DNA of 64,000 bases from Lepidodermella squamata (Eukaryota; Gastrotricha). Of this stretch, positions 20,602 to 30,090 are shown one piece after another; positions within the stretch are counted from its first letter, which is position 1; every line of letters starts with the position of its first letter. Below the pieces are notes generated by a model. It saw only the letters and a program-made list of their open reading frames with translations. It searched no databases and was not told where the DNA came from. The stretch lies in contig JBLDXI010000007.1 in the NCBI GenBank assembly GCA_047495785.1, positions 1,798,001 to 1,862,000 on the forward strand. Direction: 5' to 3'. The position numbers and the translations under genes are program-made.

Positions 20602-21600
20602 ATGTCTGGAAACAACGAAAAGCAACGCTGCAAGAACGGTTGCCAAGACGGGCAATGCAAATGTCCCGAAGGCTCTTGCTGCAAAGGAAACGCTAACCAC
20701 GAATGCGGCAAATGTAACTGCAAGCCTGGCGAATGCAAATGCCCAGCTAATTCGTGCTGCAGAACTGATTGCTGCAAAAACTGCAAGCCAGGTGACTGCA
20801 AGTGCAAACACGAATCTGGTTGCCATAACGATTGCTGCAAAGACTGCCCGCCCGGCGAATGCAAGTGCCCACCTGAATCCTGCTGCAAGAAGGGTAAATG
20901 TGGAAAGTGCAACTGCCCACCTGGTGAATGTAAATGCTCCGGAAATTCATGCTGCAAGAAGGACTGTTGCAAAGGTTGCCCACCCGGTGAATGCAAATGT
21001 CCGGCTGATTCGTGCTGCAAGAAAGAAGGCCATAGCAAGTGTGGAAAATGCAACTGCCCGCCTGGCGAATGTAAATGCTCCAAGGGTTCGTGTTGCAAAG
21101 CTGATTGTTGCAAGGATTGCCCACCTGGTGAATGTAAATGCCCGCCCGAGTCGTGCTGCAAGAATGGAGGCAAATGCGGTAAATGCAACTGCCCCGCTGG
21201 TCAATGCAAGTGTCCTGGAAAATCCTGCTGCAAGAAAGAAGGCCATGGCAAGTGTGAAAAATGCAACTGCCCGCCTGGCGAATGTAAATGCTCCAAGGGG
21301 TCGTGCTGCAAGAAGGACTGTTGCAAAGACTGCCCACCAGGGGAGTGCAAGTGCCCGGCTGATTCTTGTTGCAAGAAGCAAGGAACTGGTAAATGTGGCA
21401 AGTGCTCTTGTGCCCCTGGTGAATGTAAGTGTTCCGATGGTTCGTGTTGCAAGAAGCAGTGCTGTGACGGCTGCTCTCCTGACACCTGCAAATGTCCCGA
21501 TGGGCCTTGTTGCAAAAAAGATGCCAGTGGAAAGTGTACTTCCTGCAACTGTAAGCCAGGCGAATGCAAATGCCCGGGCGGTTCTTGCTGCAAGAAATAA
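20602..21600 (+). CDS. Giant metallothionein-like cysteine-rich repeat protein
   Basis: Single exon, 332 residues, about 96 of them cysteine (29%), many Lys, no aromatic residues, no signal peptide: a cytosolic metal-binding protein by composition. It is built from 14 half-modules, each with a CKC core and usually ending in CC. Two types alternate: CGKCNCPPGECKC...SCC and DCCKDCPPGECKC...SCC. CxC, CC and CxxC spacings are the metallothionein hallmark for thiolate clusters binding Zn/Cd/Cu. Ordinary metallothioneins have 40-80 residues, so this is a several-fold internal multimer. Start at 20602 is the first ATG. AATAAA at 21724. Open frames on the opposite strand and in frame +2 are shadows of the repeats. 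A structural cysteine-rich (cuticle-like) protein is the main alternative. Confidence 0.82.
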   Translation: MSGNNEKQRCKNGCQDGQCKCPEGSCCKGNANHECGKCNCKPGECKCPANSCCRTDCCKNCKPGDCKCKHESGCHNDCCKDCPPGECKCPPESCCKKGKCGKCNCPPGECKCSGNSCCKKDCCKGCPPGECKCPADSCCKKEGHSKCGKCNCPPGECKCSKGSCCKADCCKDCPPGECKCPPESCCKNGGKCGKCNCPAGQCKCPGKSCCKKEGHGKCEKCNCPPGECKCSKGSCCKKDCCKDCPPGECKCPADSCCKKQGTGKCGKCSCAPGECKCSDGSCCKKQCCDGCSPDTCKCPDGPCCKKDASGKCTSCNCKPGECKCPGGSCCKK

Positions 21601-22156
21601 GCTGGAAGGCTTGGACGTCGAATGAACTCTGAAATCACCCCAATCACAACGGATCATATAAAATCGTAACTACTTGTGGCAAAGCCACTGATGATTTTTT
21701 TGTGATTTACTAATATGATTTTGAATAAATTCCTGCATGCACATATCTTCGATTTTCCGTATGGTCGTATAGTAACCTGCCAAAAACTGTGCACAGAAAA
21801 AAAGAGCCGCGATATTAGCACAACGAAATAGATCCGAACGAAATATCATGAAATTATCATGAAATCGAATTAAAGAAATTAAAACTGATAGAATCGGGAC
21901 TCCAAAATGACGTCCTGTGACGTAAAATGGATTTCTTACTGTTCGAAAGCCTGACTTTGAACGGTTTTTTCTAGCTCAAACACAATCCCAAACCGTATAT
22001 GACCCTTTGCAGGCATCAATATCGACTTCACTATATTTCGACATCCACGGCCGCTGAGTCCCTCTTAAATTTCCCTAATTTGCTAAAATTCAGTGAAACT
22101 TGGGCTCGAATAACAATTGCTGTTGGGTTTTTAAGACACATTCTAGGTTGTTTTAG
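21601..22156. other. Intergenic spacer after the metallothionein-like gene
   Basis: Contains the polyadenylation signal of the preceding gene (21724) and AT-rich sequence up to the target duplication of the foldback element. No gene recognised. Confidence 0.45.
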
Positions 22157-22164
22157 GTTGAATT

Positions 22165-22573
22165 CATAGAGAAAAAATGACCAGAGAAAGCACTCAAGCT
22201 AAAATTTCTAAATCCTCATTTTAAATCAAAGTTGACTTTCTCAAAACGGATATCTCCGTTTTCTACCAAATTTTGCATGCCTATAGAACGCGAGCTGCTC
22301 TTTCACGTGGTATAAGATTTGAGGTGGGCAACCCAACCGTTGTTAAGATACAAAAACCTCGTTTTCACTATGGTTTTACTTATTTTGATGATATCAAGAC
22401 TGAGCAGCAATTGCCCACCTCAAATCTTATACCACGTGAAAGAGCAGCTCGCGTTCTATAGGCATGCAAAATTTGGTAGAAAACGGAGATATCCATTTTG
22501 AGAACGCACTTCTGCAATAATGGAGATCAGTATTTTAGCTTGAGTGCTTACTCTGGTCATTTTTTTCTCTATG
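22165..22573. mobile_element. Foldback MITE with 8-bp target duplication (409 bp)
   Basis: Both ends read CATAGAGAAAAA / complement, and the two arms stay complementary nearly to the centre (for example CTATAGAACGCGAG near 22280 against its complement near 22448). It is flanked by the direct repeat GTTGAATT (22157-22164 and 22574-22581). An 8-bp duplication points to hAT- or P-type mobilisation. It encodes nothing. Confidence 0.85.
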
Positions 22574-22784
22574 GTTGAATTATACGACATGTCTGATGAA
22601 AAAAGTCTCACCCGGTTTAAAATTATTAGAACATAGCGCAGAGGAACCAGATGTGCAGTTGCGCACGCGCTCACAATGTGGCAAAAAACTGTGCTTCTTT
22701 TATTCATTCATAAAGTTGTTGCATCATGATCATAGACATAATTTAGGATAGACTGCTTACTCACGAGAAAAAGGGTGCTACGCC

Positions 22785-23009
22785 ATGGGCGCCAGATGGT
22801 CAGCTGATTCATCAGCGCTTGGAGGAAAAGTAAACAAAATATTCGATTCTTTTTTTACTGGTTCCGTGACGGTGTCGATTTTCCCAAAGGTTTGGTTGAT
22901 GGATCCAGACAGAGGAAATTACGAGGAACACGTTGGTTATTTTTTCGAAATTTTTAAAGGAATTTCAACTGGTGTTATCGACGAAAAATGGTTTCGCAGT
23001 TACAAATAA
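22785..23009 (+). CDS. Hypothetical 74-aa ORF in the left foldback arm
   Basis: Starts MGARWSADSSALGG at a good Kozak context (GCCATGG) and ends WFRSYK. No known domain recognised. The right-arm copy differs at one residue (Leu to His). Near-identity of the arms means conservation of the protein cannot be inferred from the pair; it may be chance or the remnant of a gene trapped in the element. Confidence 0.3.
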   Translation: MGARWSADSSALGGKVNKIFDSFFTGSVTVSIFPKVWLMDPDRGNYEEHVGYFFEIFKGISTGVIDEKWFRSYK

Positions 23010-23430
23010 AAATAATTTTCAGGATCATTTAAATTGAAATTGAAGCTGTTTTTTAATGGTCCAGGTAGCCCACATCGTGGTCCACATGTCGATGCTTGGA
23101 GCGAACTTCGATGATTTTTCCCTGAATTTCCAGGAATTTTAGAGACGAAATCTCAACCTCCAGCTATACAAAAACTGGAGGTTTCGAGTTGGAATCTTTG
23201 TTGACAGCACGTGCGCCACACCCACATGGCGTAGCTGGAAAAAGATTGTAGTTGGGCTTTTCTTTAAATATAATGCCAATTCCGCTTGGTGATATTTTGA
23301 TAATTCCTAGAAAATCAGTAAAAAATCATCGAAGTTCGCTCCAAGCATCGACATGTGGACCACGATGTGGGCTACCTGGACCATTAAAAAACAGCTTCAA
23401 TTTCAATTTAAATGATCCTGAAAATTATTT

Positions 23431-23655
23431 TTATTTGTAACTGCGAAACCATTTTTCGTCGATAACACCAGTTGAAATTCCTTTAAAAATTTCGAAAAAA
23501 TAACCAACGTGTTCCTCGTAATTTCCTCTGTCTGGATCCATCAACCAAACCTTTGGGAAAATCGACACCGTCACGGAACCAGTAAAAAAAGAATCGAATA
23601 TTTTGTTTACTTTTCCTCCATGCGCTGATGAATCAGCTGACCATCTGGCGCCCAT
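23431..23655 (-). CDS. Hypothetical 74-aa ORF in the right foldback arm
   Basis: Mirror copy of the ORF at 22785-23009, with His in place of Leu (SSAHGG). Function unknown. Confidence 0.3.
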   Translation of the reverse strand: MGARWSADSSAHGGKVNKIFDSFFTGSVTVSIFPKVWLMDPDRGNYEEHVGYFFEIFKGISTGVIDEKWFRSYK

Positions 23656-23716
23656 GGCGTAGCACCCTTTTTCTCGTGAGTAAGCAGTCTATCCTAAATT
23701 ATGTCTATGATCATGA

Positions 23717-24060
23717 GGCTTCGCTCCTAGCCAAACATCTTATTCTTATCTTCAGTATCGCTGGCGACACTTCGCAATTTCGAAATCAACGACACTAGAG
23801 TTTAAATTTCGTAATAAATTAGACGATCTGAGAAATACTCTTCAAGACTTTATCAAAGAGCAGCTGACTCACCGGTGTCGAGTTAGCTGACGCAATGGAA
23901 TCAAACAAAGCGCCCTATATTATCTTTTACGATAAATTGTGTTTTGCTTACTCATCCCCTAGAGCAATTTTTCCATTTTCGTGTGGTAAAAAAGTATTCT
24001 GCTCTAGATATTCTACTTTTAGCGAAGAGATTAGGCGATAAGCTTATACAGTATTATTCT
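23717..24060. other. Spacer between the foldback element and the first P450
   Basis: AT-rich, no gene recognised. Its right part runs into the promoter region of the P450 gene. Confidence 0.4.
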
Positions 24061-24062
24061 CG

Positions 24063-24117
24063 GATAAGATAAGGAGAGGTCAGATAGAGCTGACTCTGTG
24101 GGCTGCGGCTTTATATC
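24063..24117 (+). promoter_or_regulatory. Candidate promoter of P450 copy 1
   Basis: A double GATA-factor motif GATAAGATAAG (24063-24073) and a TATA-like TTATATC (24111-24117) lie 111 and 63 bp before the ATG. The paralogous P450 has a similar arrangement, so the assignment is plausible although unproven. Confidence 0.4.
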
Positions 24118-24173
24118 GTGAATAAATTTTGAATAAAACCTCATTGTAATTTTTGATCTACAAGGTATTTAAA

Positions 24174-26078
24174 ATGACAATTTTCTCGCGCCCAATCTTC
24201 AAGATTCTCGGAATTATTGTCGGTGGCAGTGCTATCGCAGCGATTGTGACATTCATCAAGGCCTACCGATACGTCCACAAGTATCGCGGTGTATTCAAGG
24301 AAATGGGTCTGCATGAGATACCGCCGAAGACATTCATCGGAAGCTGGGACCTTTACAAGAACTCCGTGAGTTTTTATGAGGTTTGCCGCAATTAATTATT
24401 AATTCACTACTTTCTATTATCCAGAAAACAGACCTATTTGACCTCGAATGCCAGCTGATTCGAGAACATGGCAAAGTATTCGGTTACTTCGAAGGGCGCC
24501 AGCCGGTCATCACGATGGCTGATCCTGAAATGTTGAAGCAAATCATGTTGAAGTATCATGAAAGTTTCATTGATCGTAGGGTAATTTTTTGGGTGTTTGA
24601 AAATATTTGGTTAAATATAATGTTAATCTAGATGCTGTTTGTATCACGAGACAGGCCGGTTCATCTTGGACTCATAACCCTTACGGGCCAGCGATGGAAG
24701 CACGTGCGGCAAACTATCTCCCCCGCATTCACGCCTGCCAATATGCGAAAAATGGAACCACTCATCAAGACAATTGTTGACCGCTTTGTGGTAAACGTGG
24801 GCAAGGCAGCTGATTCGAAAGAGCCTATGGATGTTAAGAAATACGCTGGTTGCTACACCATCGATAGTAATGCTTTTAATCACAAACTTGACAGTTATTA
24901 GCAATGCCCTAATAGTTATTGGTTCGGTCGCGTTTGCTATGGATTTGGACTCCTTGAATAACCCCGATAATCCCTTCGTTAGCGGAGCTCGAACTGCATT
25001 CGCTACAATCACCATCACTGGGACATTCATCGCTCTTGCTTGTAAGTATAAATGAGAACTATAAGTTCCAATCTTCTATAATTGAACTTAATCAGTCACT
25101 TTCCCGGACCTTGCTGGCTGGCTATTGAGAAACATGCCTCAAAATGAGAAATGGAATACCATCATGGGTTTTTTCGAACGAGTAGTCAATGAAGAGTTGG
25201 ATAGACGGCAGAAGAATGAAGGCAATATCAATAGGTCTGATTTCTTAGCTGTGGTAATGCCTAGCGAAAAAGACCCGAAAGATCCTGCTAATGCCCATCT
25301 TCGAGAAATCGATGAGTTCGGTGGTGTTTGGCTCCGAGAAGGCATAACGCGAGACGAAATTGTTGGTCAATCCGTTCTTTTCTTTTTGGCTGGTTATGAA
25401 ACAACTGCGAATACTATTACGATGATTTTGCTTGCTCTTTCCCAATTTCCTGATGTTCAGACCAAGCTGTACCAAGAGTTGAAAGCGGCATTCGTCGATG
25501 GCGGTAAAGAGATGACTATGGAGACTCTCATGGAGCTGAAGTATCTCGAAATGGTTATCAGTGAAACATTAAGATATTACACCCCATTTTTGAGGTTTGA
25601 GATTCTACTAATTCTGAAATTTAAATTCCGAAAGTAATTTGTTTCACAGAGTTAATCGAATGTGTACGTCGGATACAACAGTCAATGGTCTCCATATCCC
25701 GAAAGATGTCTGCATTAGTATCCCAGTTCACGCGGTTCATCACGACCCCGATTTGTGGCCTGAGCCGGAAAAGTTCGATCCCGAAAGATTCTCTGACGAA
25801 AATCGCGACCGGATAGTTCCGTTTTCTTATCTACCTTTCGGGGCAGGTAACCGAAATTGCATTGGAATGCGGTTGGCTCAACTGGAGATGAAATTCCTCA
25901 TCGCGAGTTTGATTCTACATTATGAGTTCACGCTGTCTTCAAAAACACAGGTAACTTGAATTTTTTTCTTTTTGGTGAAACTGAGAATGCCATTCAATTA
26001 TAGCAACCGATTAAATGGGCCCCGAGTGATTTGCGATTTGCGGAAAATCCTATTTACGTTGAAGCTGTGCGCAGATAA
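24174..26078 (+). CDS. Cytochrome P450, CYP3-clan type, copy 1 (seven exons)
   Basis: Exons 24174-24365, 24425-24580, 24632-24866, 24916-25041, 25096-25594, 25650-25950, 26004-26078; 527 residues. An N-terminal membrane anchor (ILGIIVGGSAIAAIVTF) tethers it to the endoplasmic reticulum. P450 signatures: C-helix WKHVR, I-helix AGYETTANT, K-helix ETLRYY (ExxR), PERF-type DPERFSD, and heme loop FGAGNRNCIG with the axial Cys. WxxxR and the long I-helix context resemble CYP3/CYP13-type xenobiotic or steroid hydroxylases. Introns are 48-60 bp. AATAAA at 26151. Its paralogue lies at 30091-31894; copy 1 has two extra introns relative to it (after FIDRR and after SSKTQ). Substrate unknown. Confidence 0.92.
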
Positions 26079-26330
26079 GGTACTTATAATATAGTATGCG
26101 ACGATTAATTCAACATGGCAAATTGATTCTTATGACTTTGCGAACAACTGAATAAAGAATGCAATTTGCTGCAGGAAAAGAAAATAGAGTTATTGTGCTT
26201 CACATCGCATGTCCATGGCTTTATGAATTTAATGCAACCTGAAGACAGTACTCATAAGGAATCATTCAGGAAGAATTCAGACATGTAGCATTCCCACTAT
26301 CTCTTAGGAGGAAACTCTCGATCGAAAACA

Positions 26331-27537
26331 TCATGACGCACCCACCTGTTTCCTGCAACGTGCGATTCTGTTCCAGTAGTTCTTGAAAGCTTTCCAAAAC
26401 CCTGGTCGCAAACACTGCGCGACCGGAGCGGAAGCCGTCTCGATCACGTAGAGGAGCACACTCGTTTTTTGGGCGGCTGAAGTTAGATAATGAGGGCCGC
26501 TACCGTCCCACAGGACGCCGAACAGAAAACAGAAAAACATTGGAAGATGGAACACGGAAAACGCCGTAAATAAACCGATCGACTGTTTCATATAGAACAT
26601 TTCACGTCTCTGCCAATTGGCCAGCAAGTTGTTGGAAACAGGAATTGTTGTGTTACTGGCTACGGTGTGATTGTTCGGTGTCATGTTGCCAACTGCGACT
26701 GCCGTTCTATACAAGCGGAACTGTTTGAAAACCATCCTGAAATGAAGAAAAGGAGCATTTCAAAATTCCGTTTTACTGAAAATGAATTGCTCACCAGTAG
26801 TTTTGCGCTATCAGATGGTTCGGTATGATTACTCCCATTAATGTGAATATAACCAAGCTCAGCAACGACGTGTCGAACCGTCCGAAAATTCGGTGATCAA
26901 ACACACCGCAAAGAAGAACTGGTTTATCGTTATTGATACCCGGGATTATAGCATATTCACCAGTAAGAGCGTCAAATGGATATACAGTTACAATACCACA
27001 TATTACCACACCTACTATGAGAAAGAAAAGGGCGATAGACAATACTTTGCGCGTTTGTGCTGAGTAGTTGGAGTTGTTAGAAAGGAGGCATAATCGGCGT
27101 TCGTAACTGATGAGCACAAATATCCATGTGCCCTGAATGCCGCATGTTAAAGAAATCCACCAAATAGCTATACAAAGCCCAAAAGGGGCGTTCCAGAATC
27201 CCGATAACGCAGGCACCCATATGCCTATTGTAACAAAAATCGCGTGAATAATGGATGATGCCGCCTGGCAAGCCTGGCACCTGGCAAGAACGAAGAAATC
27301 TCGACGTACGTTGCGCTTGTGATAAATGATCAAATTAGCTGCATTTGTTATAATCACTAAAATTGTCATAATTAGATAGGTTATAGGGAAGGCCAATCGT
27401 TCCACGAGGGTCACGGCACCAAAATCATGAAACCAGCCGACAAAGAAGGCACGGGGTTCAGCATACCCCCGCCGAGGACTCGCCATTAAAACCCAAGCAT
27501 CTCCAATGATGGTTGCGTTAGCATAATCCATTGTCAT
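26331..27537 (-). CDS. Class A (rhodopsin-like) GPCR, orphan (two exons)
   Basis: Exons 27537-26795 and 26736-26331 with a 58-bp intron that splits a Trp codon; 382 residues. The hydrophobicity pattern gives seven membrane segments: TM1 ~45-70 with N in ITNAANLIIYH; TM3 begins with the conserved Cys (FGLC) and ends SYERRL, a variant of the DRY motif; a second Cys lies in the extracellular loop (VLLCGVF); TM6 has the P in FHLPMFFC; TM7 lacks a standard NPxxY (ASAPVAQCLRPGFWK instead). This resembles divergent peptide receptors (FMRFamide-receptor-like) of invertebrates; ligand cannot be named. It lies on the opposite strand between the two P450 paralogues. Confidence 0.75.
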
Positions 27538-29970
27538 TGAGACTTTAGCACTTGGTTATTCGACTTCCAAAAATAAGCTAAAAGGTATAAAGCTTAATAA
27601 GCTTAAAATTTACAATACGCTATAATATAATCACTCGTATATTCTCAAAACTGCTATCTCGTAATTTGAAACATCCCACACAATCGTTGTTTCCGATTGC
27701 ATTAGGCTAAGAACATATTGGACGAATTCTTTCTACAGTATGGGGCATAAATATTGAGCCGACTTTATTTATTCACAGCGCAGTCATTTCGGCTCTGATT
27801 CTCACATATCTTATACCGTTGGAAAGCCAATGAAAAATAGATCATTCCCCTAAAATTTCGCTCAAATGATCCGGATCTCAAATCTTCACGCTCATCGTTA
27901 TTTATTTATTTATTTATTTATGAGCCATCCGTTTTTAGAAAAAGTTGGAAAGCTCAGCTGTAAAAAAAGACAATGGATTAGTTAGGTTCGATTTAAACTG
28001 TACACAAGATTAGATAGTTATAAAACATCATGTAACTTATATGTATAAAAAAAGAAGATAGCTCAACAAAGAAAACAATGCCGGGGGGAACCCCCATACT
28101 GTCACCGTTTGTGAGTGGACAAGTTGTTGTTTGTTTGTTTGTATGCCGCCAGTGTGCGCACAGTCTATGCACGCCTTTCGCGCACGCTTTAAATTGCCTA
28201 GGTTTGGTTTTTCGATCTAAAACTAGGCTTATATTCTTGCGTGGTTGTATTGTATGACAATTGAGCAACGACAATTCGGCAATATTCTGTTATTCGATCG
28301 AAACTCGAAACTCGACAAACGACTAATGGGCACTGGGGCGTCGCGACACCCCAGCACCCCTGTACTTCGCACCCTGCTCCGCTCGCATAGCCGTTTTACC
28401 CCTAATATTCTTGCTCAGTGCAGGACATAACATGTTGTCCCGTTCTCGGGCTTAATCACTCTTTCTCAAACATGAATTTATTCCTGCCGAGTTGTCGTTT
28501 CCCAATACCCAGTGATTTTCATCATATCGAGTTGTCGTTTTGCCGAATTGTCGTACCGAGCTGTCGCATGTTGAATAGCCGCTTGCTCCATTGTCGCCAC
28601 ACCTCTTGCTTCCTTGCGCTGTCTGTCGATGTTGCTCACGAGTTACTCGATAGGTTTTTGAATCCCATTAGGCCGTTGAACGAGTCTATCGCCCTTGAGC
28701 TGGCAGACTGCTATCATGGGAAGTTTGTCGCGTCCGAAAACGTTATGCAACGAACTGACCTAGCAAACTCTTTCTATCTCCCAGAAAGTGGCACTGTCGT
28801 TATACTCTGTGAGAGCAGTACCGCTATAGGGATGGTACAGTTTACGGTTCCATCAGTTCCATCGTTCCTCAGGGAGAGCTCAGTCTCAGCTCATTCACCA
28901 AAGGAGGGAACCTTATGTCGAAGTATGTTATCCCTACCAGTTCTGCGGTCCTACTTCACTCTATGGTTTTACTCTCCTGGAATCCACACCGGTGATCTCA
29001 TCTGTACACCCAGCGCCTTTGGTATCCAAGCATGCTAATTTTTGCATCTAAAACTTGGATCTGAAGCGATTGCTGATTTAGTTCGAAGCTTTCGGCCTGC
29101 CCCATGACGCTTGAGGATGCGGCGGTCGGTCGATATTGCTCATAAGTTGAGACTCTAATAACTAACTGGTTTGATGCCATTTGTCCCATTTTCTATTAGG
29201 GAAATGGTGTCAAGTGGCAAATGGCAAATTTCCTTGTACTTTCGTAATACAACGATTGCCGCAGTTTTACGAGGCTTTCACGGCAAAACTTCGTAAAAAT
29301 TCGTAAACATTTGCGGCAGTTAAACGAGGCTTAGTTGTGGGGAAAGGGATTCAAGTAACACCTTCGTTGTACTTTCTTGTAATCTTCTACACCAGTGATC
29401 TCATATGTTCATCCAGATCCCTTGGTACCTCTCAGGGCGCGTAAGGCTAATGATGTCACCTCGTATAGTACAAGAGGCACTTTTCCTGAGGCACAGCCAA
29501 GGGCTCAGAACGGAATCGATCTGATCTCTGCCTAAGCAGCAGTTGTCTGTGACGGCAACAGTTAAATGTCGCCAATGTCAGTAGGTATGTGATTCCGCAA
29601 AGTTATTATTATACTTTTTTCCTGAATTGATTTAATAGGGTACATTACGACCGTCATACGTCATTGAAATCACATTATATCTACTACCAAATTTTATTAT
29701 TTTCCATGTATGATTGATACTGAAATGAGGACTGGGCCAGAAAGGTATTCTGCACAAAAGGCCGCGATGAGTCACAATGAAAACACAATTTACCATTATC
29801 AACGGACTTGTTTACTCATGTCGCACAGAAATCAGTCGCCTTCTTACCGCCGGTCTCGAGAGAGGCGTGAATCATCTGCCCCATAAATCTGTGCTTATTA
29901 ACAAAAATTCATGCCATATAAGGAAAAATGTTGCATCATATTTTTCTCCCAATACGAAGTCCAGCTGTTA
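27538..29970. other. 2.4-kb intergenic region, no convincing gene
   Basis: Contains an ATTT tandem run (~27899-27921), a 15-bp perfect inverted repeat ACGACAATTCGGCAA (28268-28282 against 28540-28554) embedded in scattered GTTGTCG motifs, and a TTCGTAA-rich tract (~29240-29330). The longest open frame (28418-29038) starts at a non-ATG codon and has no recognisable domain. Possibly an eroded transposon. Confidence 0.4.
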
Positions 29971-29978
29971 TTCATCGA

Positions 29979-30029
29979 GATAAGAATATCGCAAACAGTT
30001 CCGCCACAAGTTATCGTAGCTTATATATG
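29979..30029 (+). promoter_or_regulatory. Candidate promoter of P450 copy 2
   Basis: GATAAG at 29979-29984 and TTATATATG at 30021-30029, 70 bp before the ATG; the arrangement parallels P450 copy 1. Confidence 0.4.
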
Positions 30030-30090
30030 TGACTCGTTTTGCGACTTTCACCATTCTGAATAAAATATCTACTGATAAAAGTAAATACCT

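Larger units (their letters stand above)
22724..23716. mobile_element. Long foldback element with an ORF in each arm (993 bp)
   Basis: Arms of ~398 bp (22724-~23122 and ~23317-23716) are almost perfect reverse complements, separated by ~195 bp of unique spacer. The ends read TCATGATCATAGAC. I could not find a target-site duplication. Each arm carries the same 74-codon open frame (22785-23009 on +, 23431-23655 on -). Confidence 0.85.

Noticed and set aside
20559-21657. Long open frames on the - strand and in frame +2 over the metallothionein-like gene
   Set aside because: They are forced open by the regular repeat composition of the real gene and give low-complexity Ala/Thr/Val or His/Leu/Gln strings without domains.
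28418-29038. Open frame of ~206 codons on +
   Set aside because: Begins at a non-ATG codon, has no recognisable domain or splice partner, and lies in repeat-like sequence.
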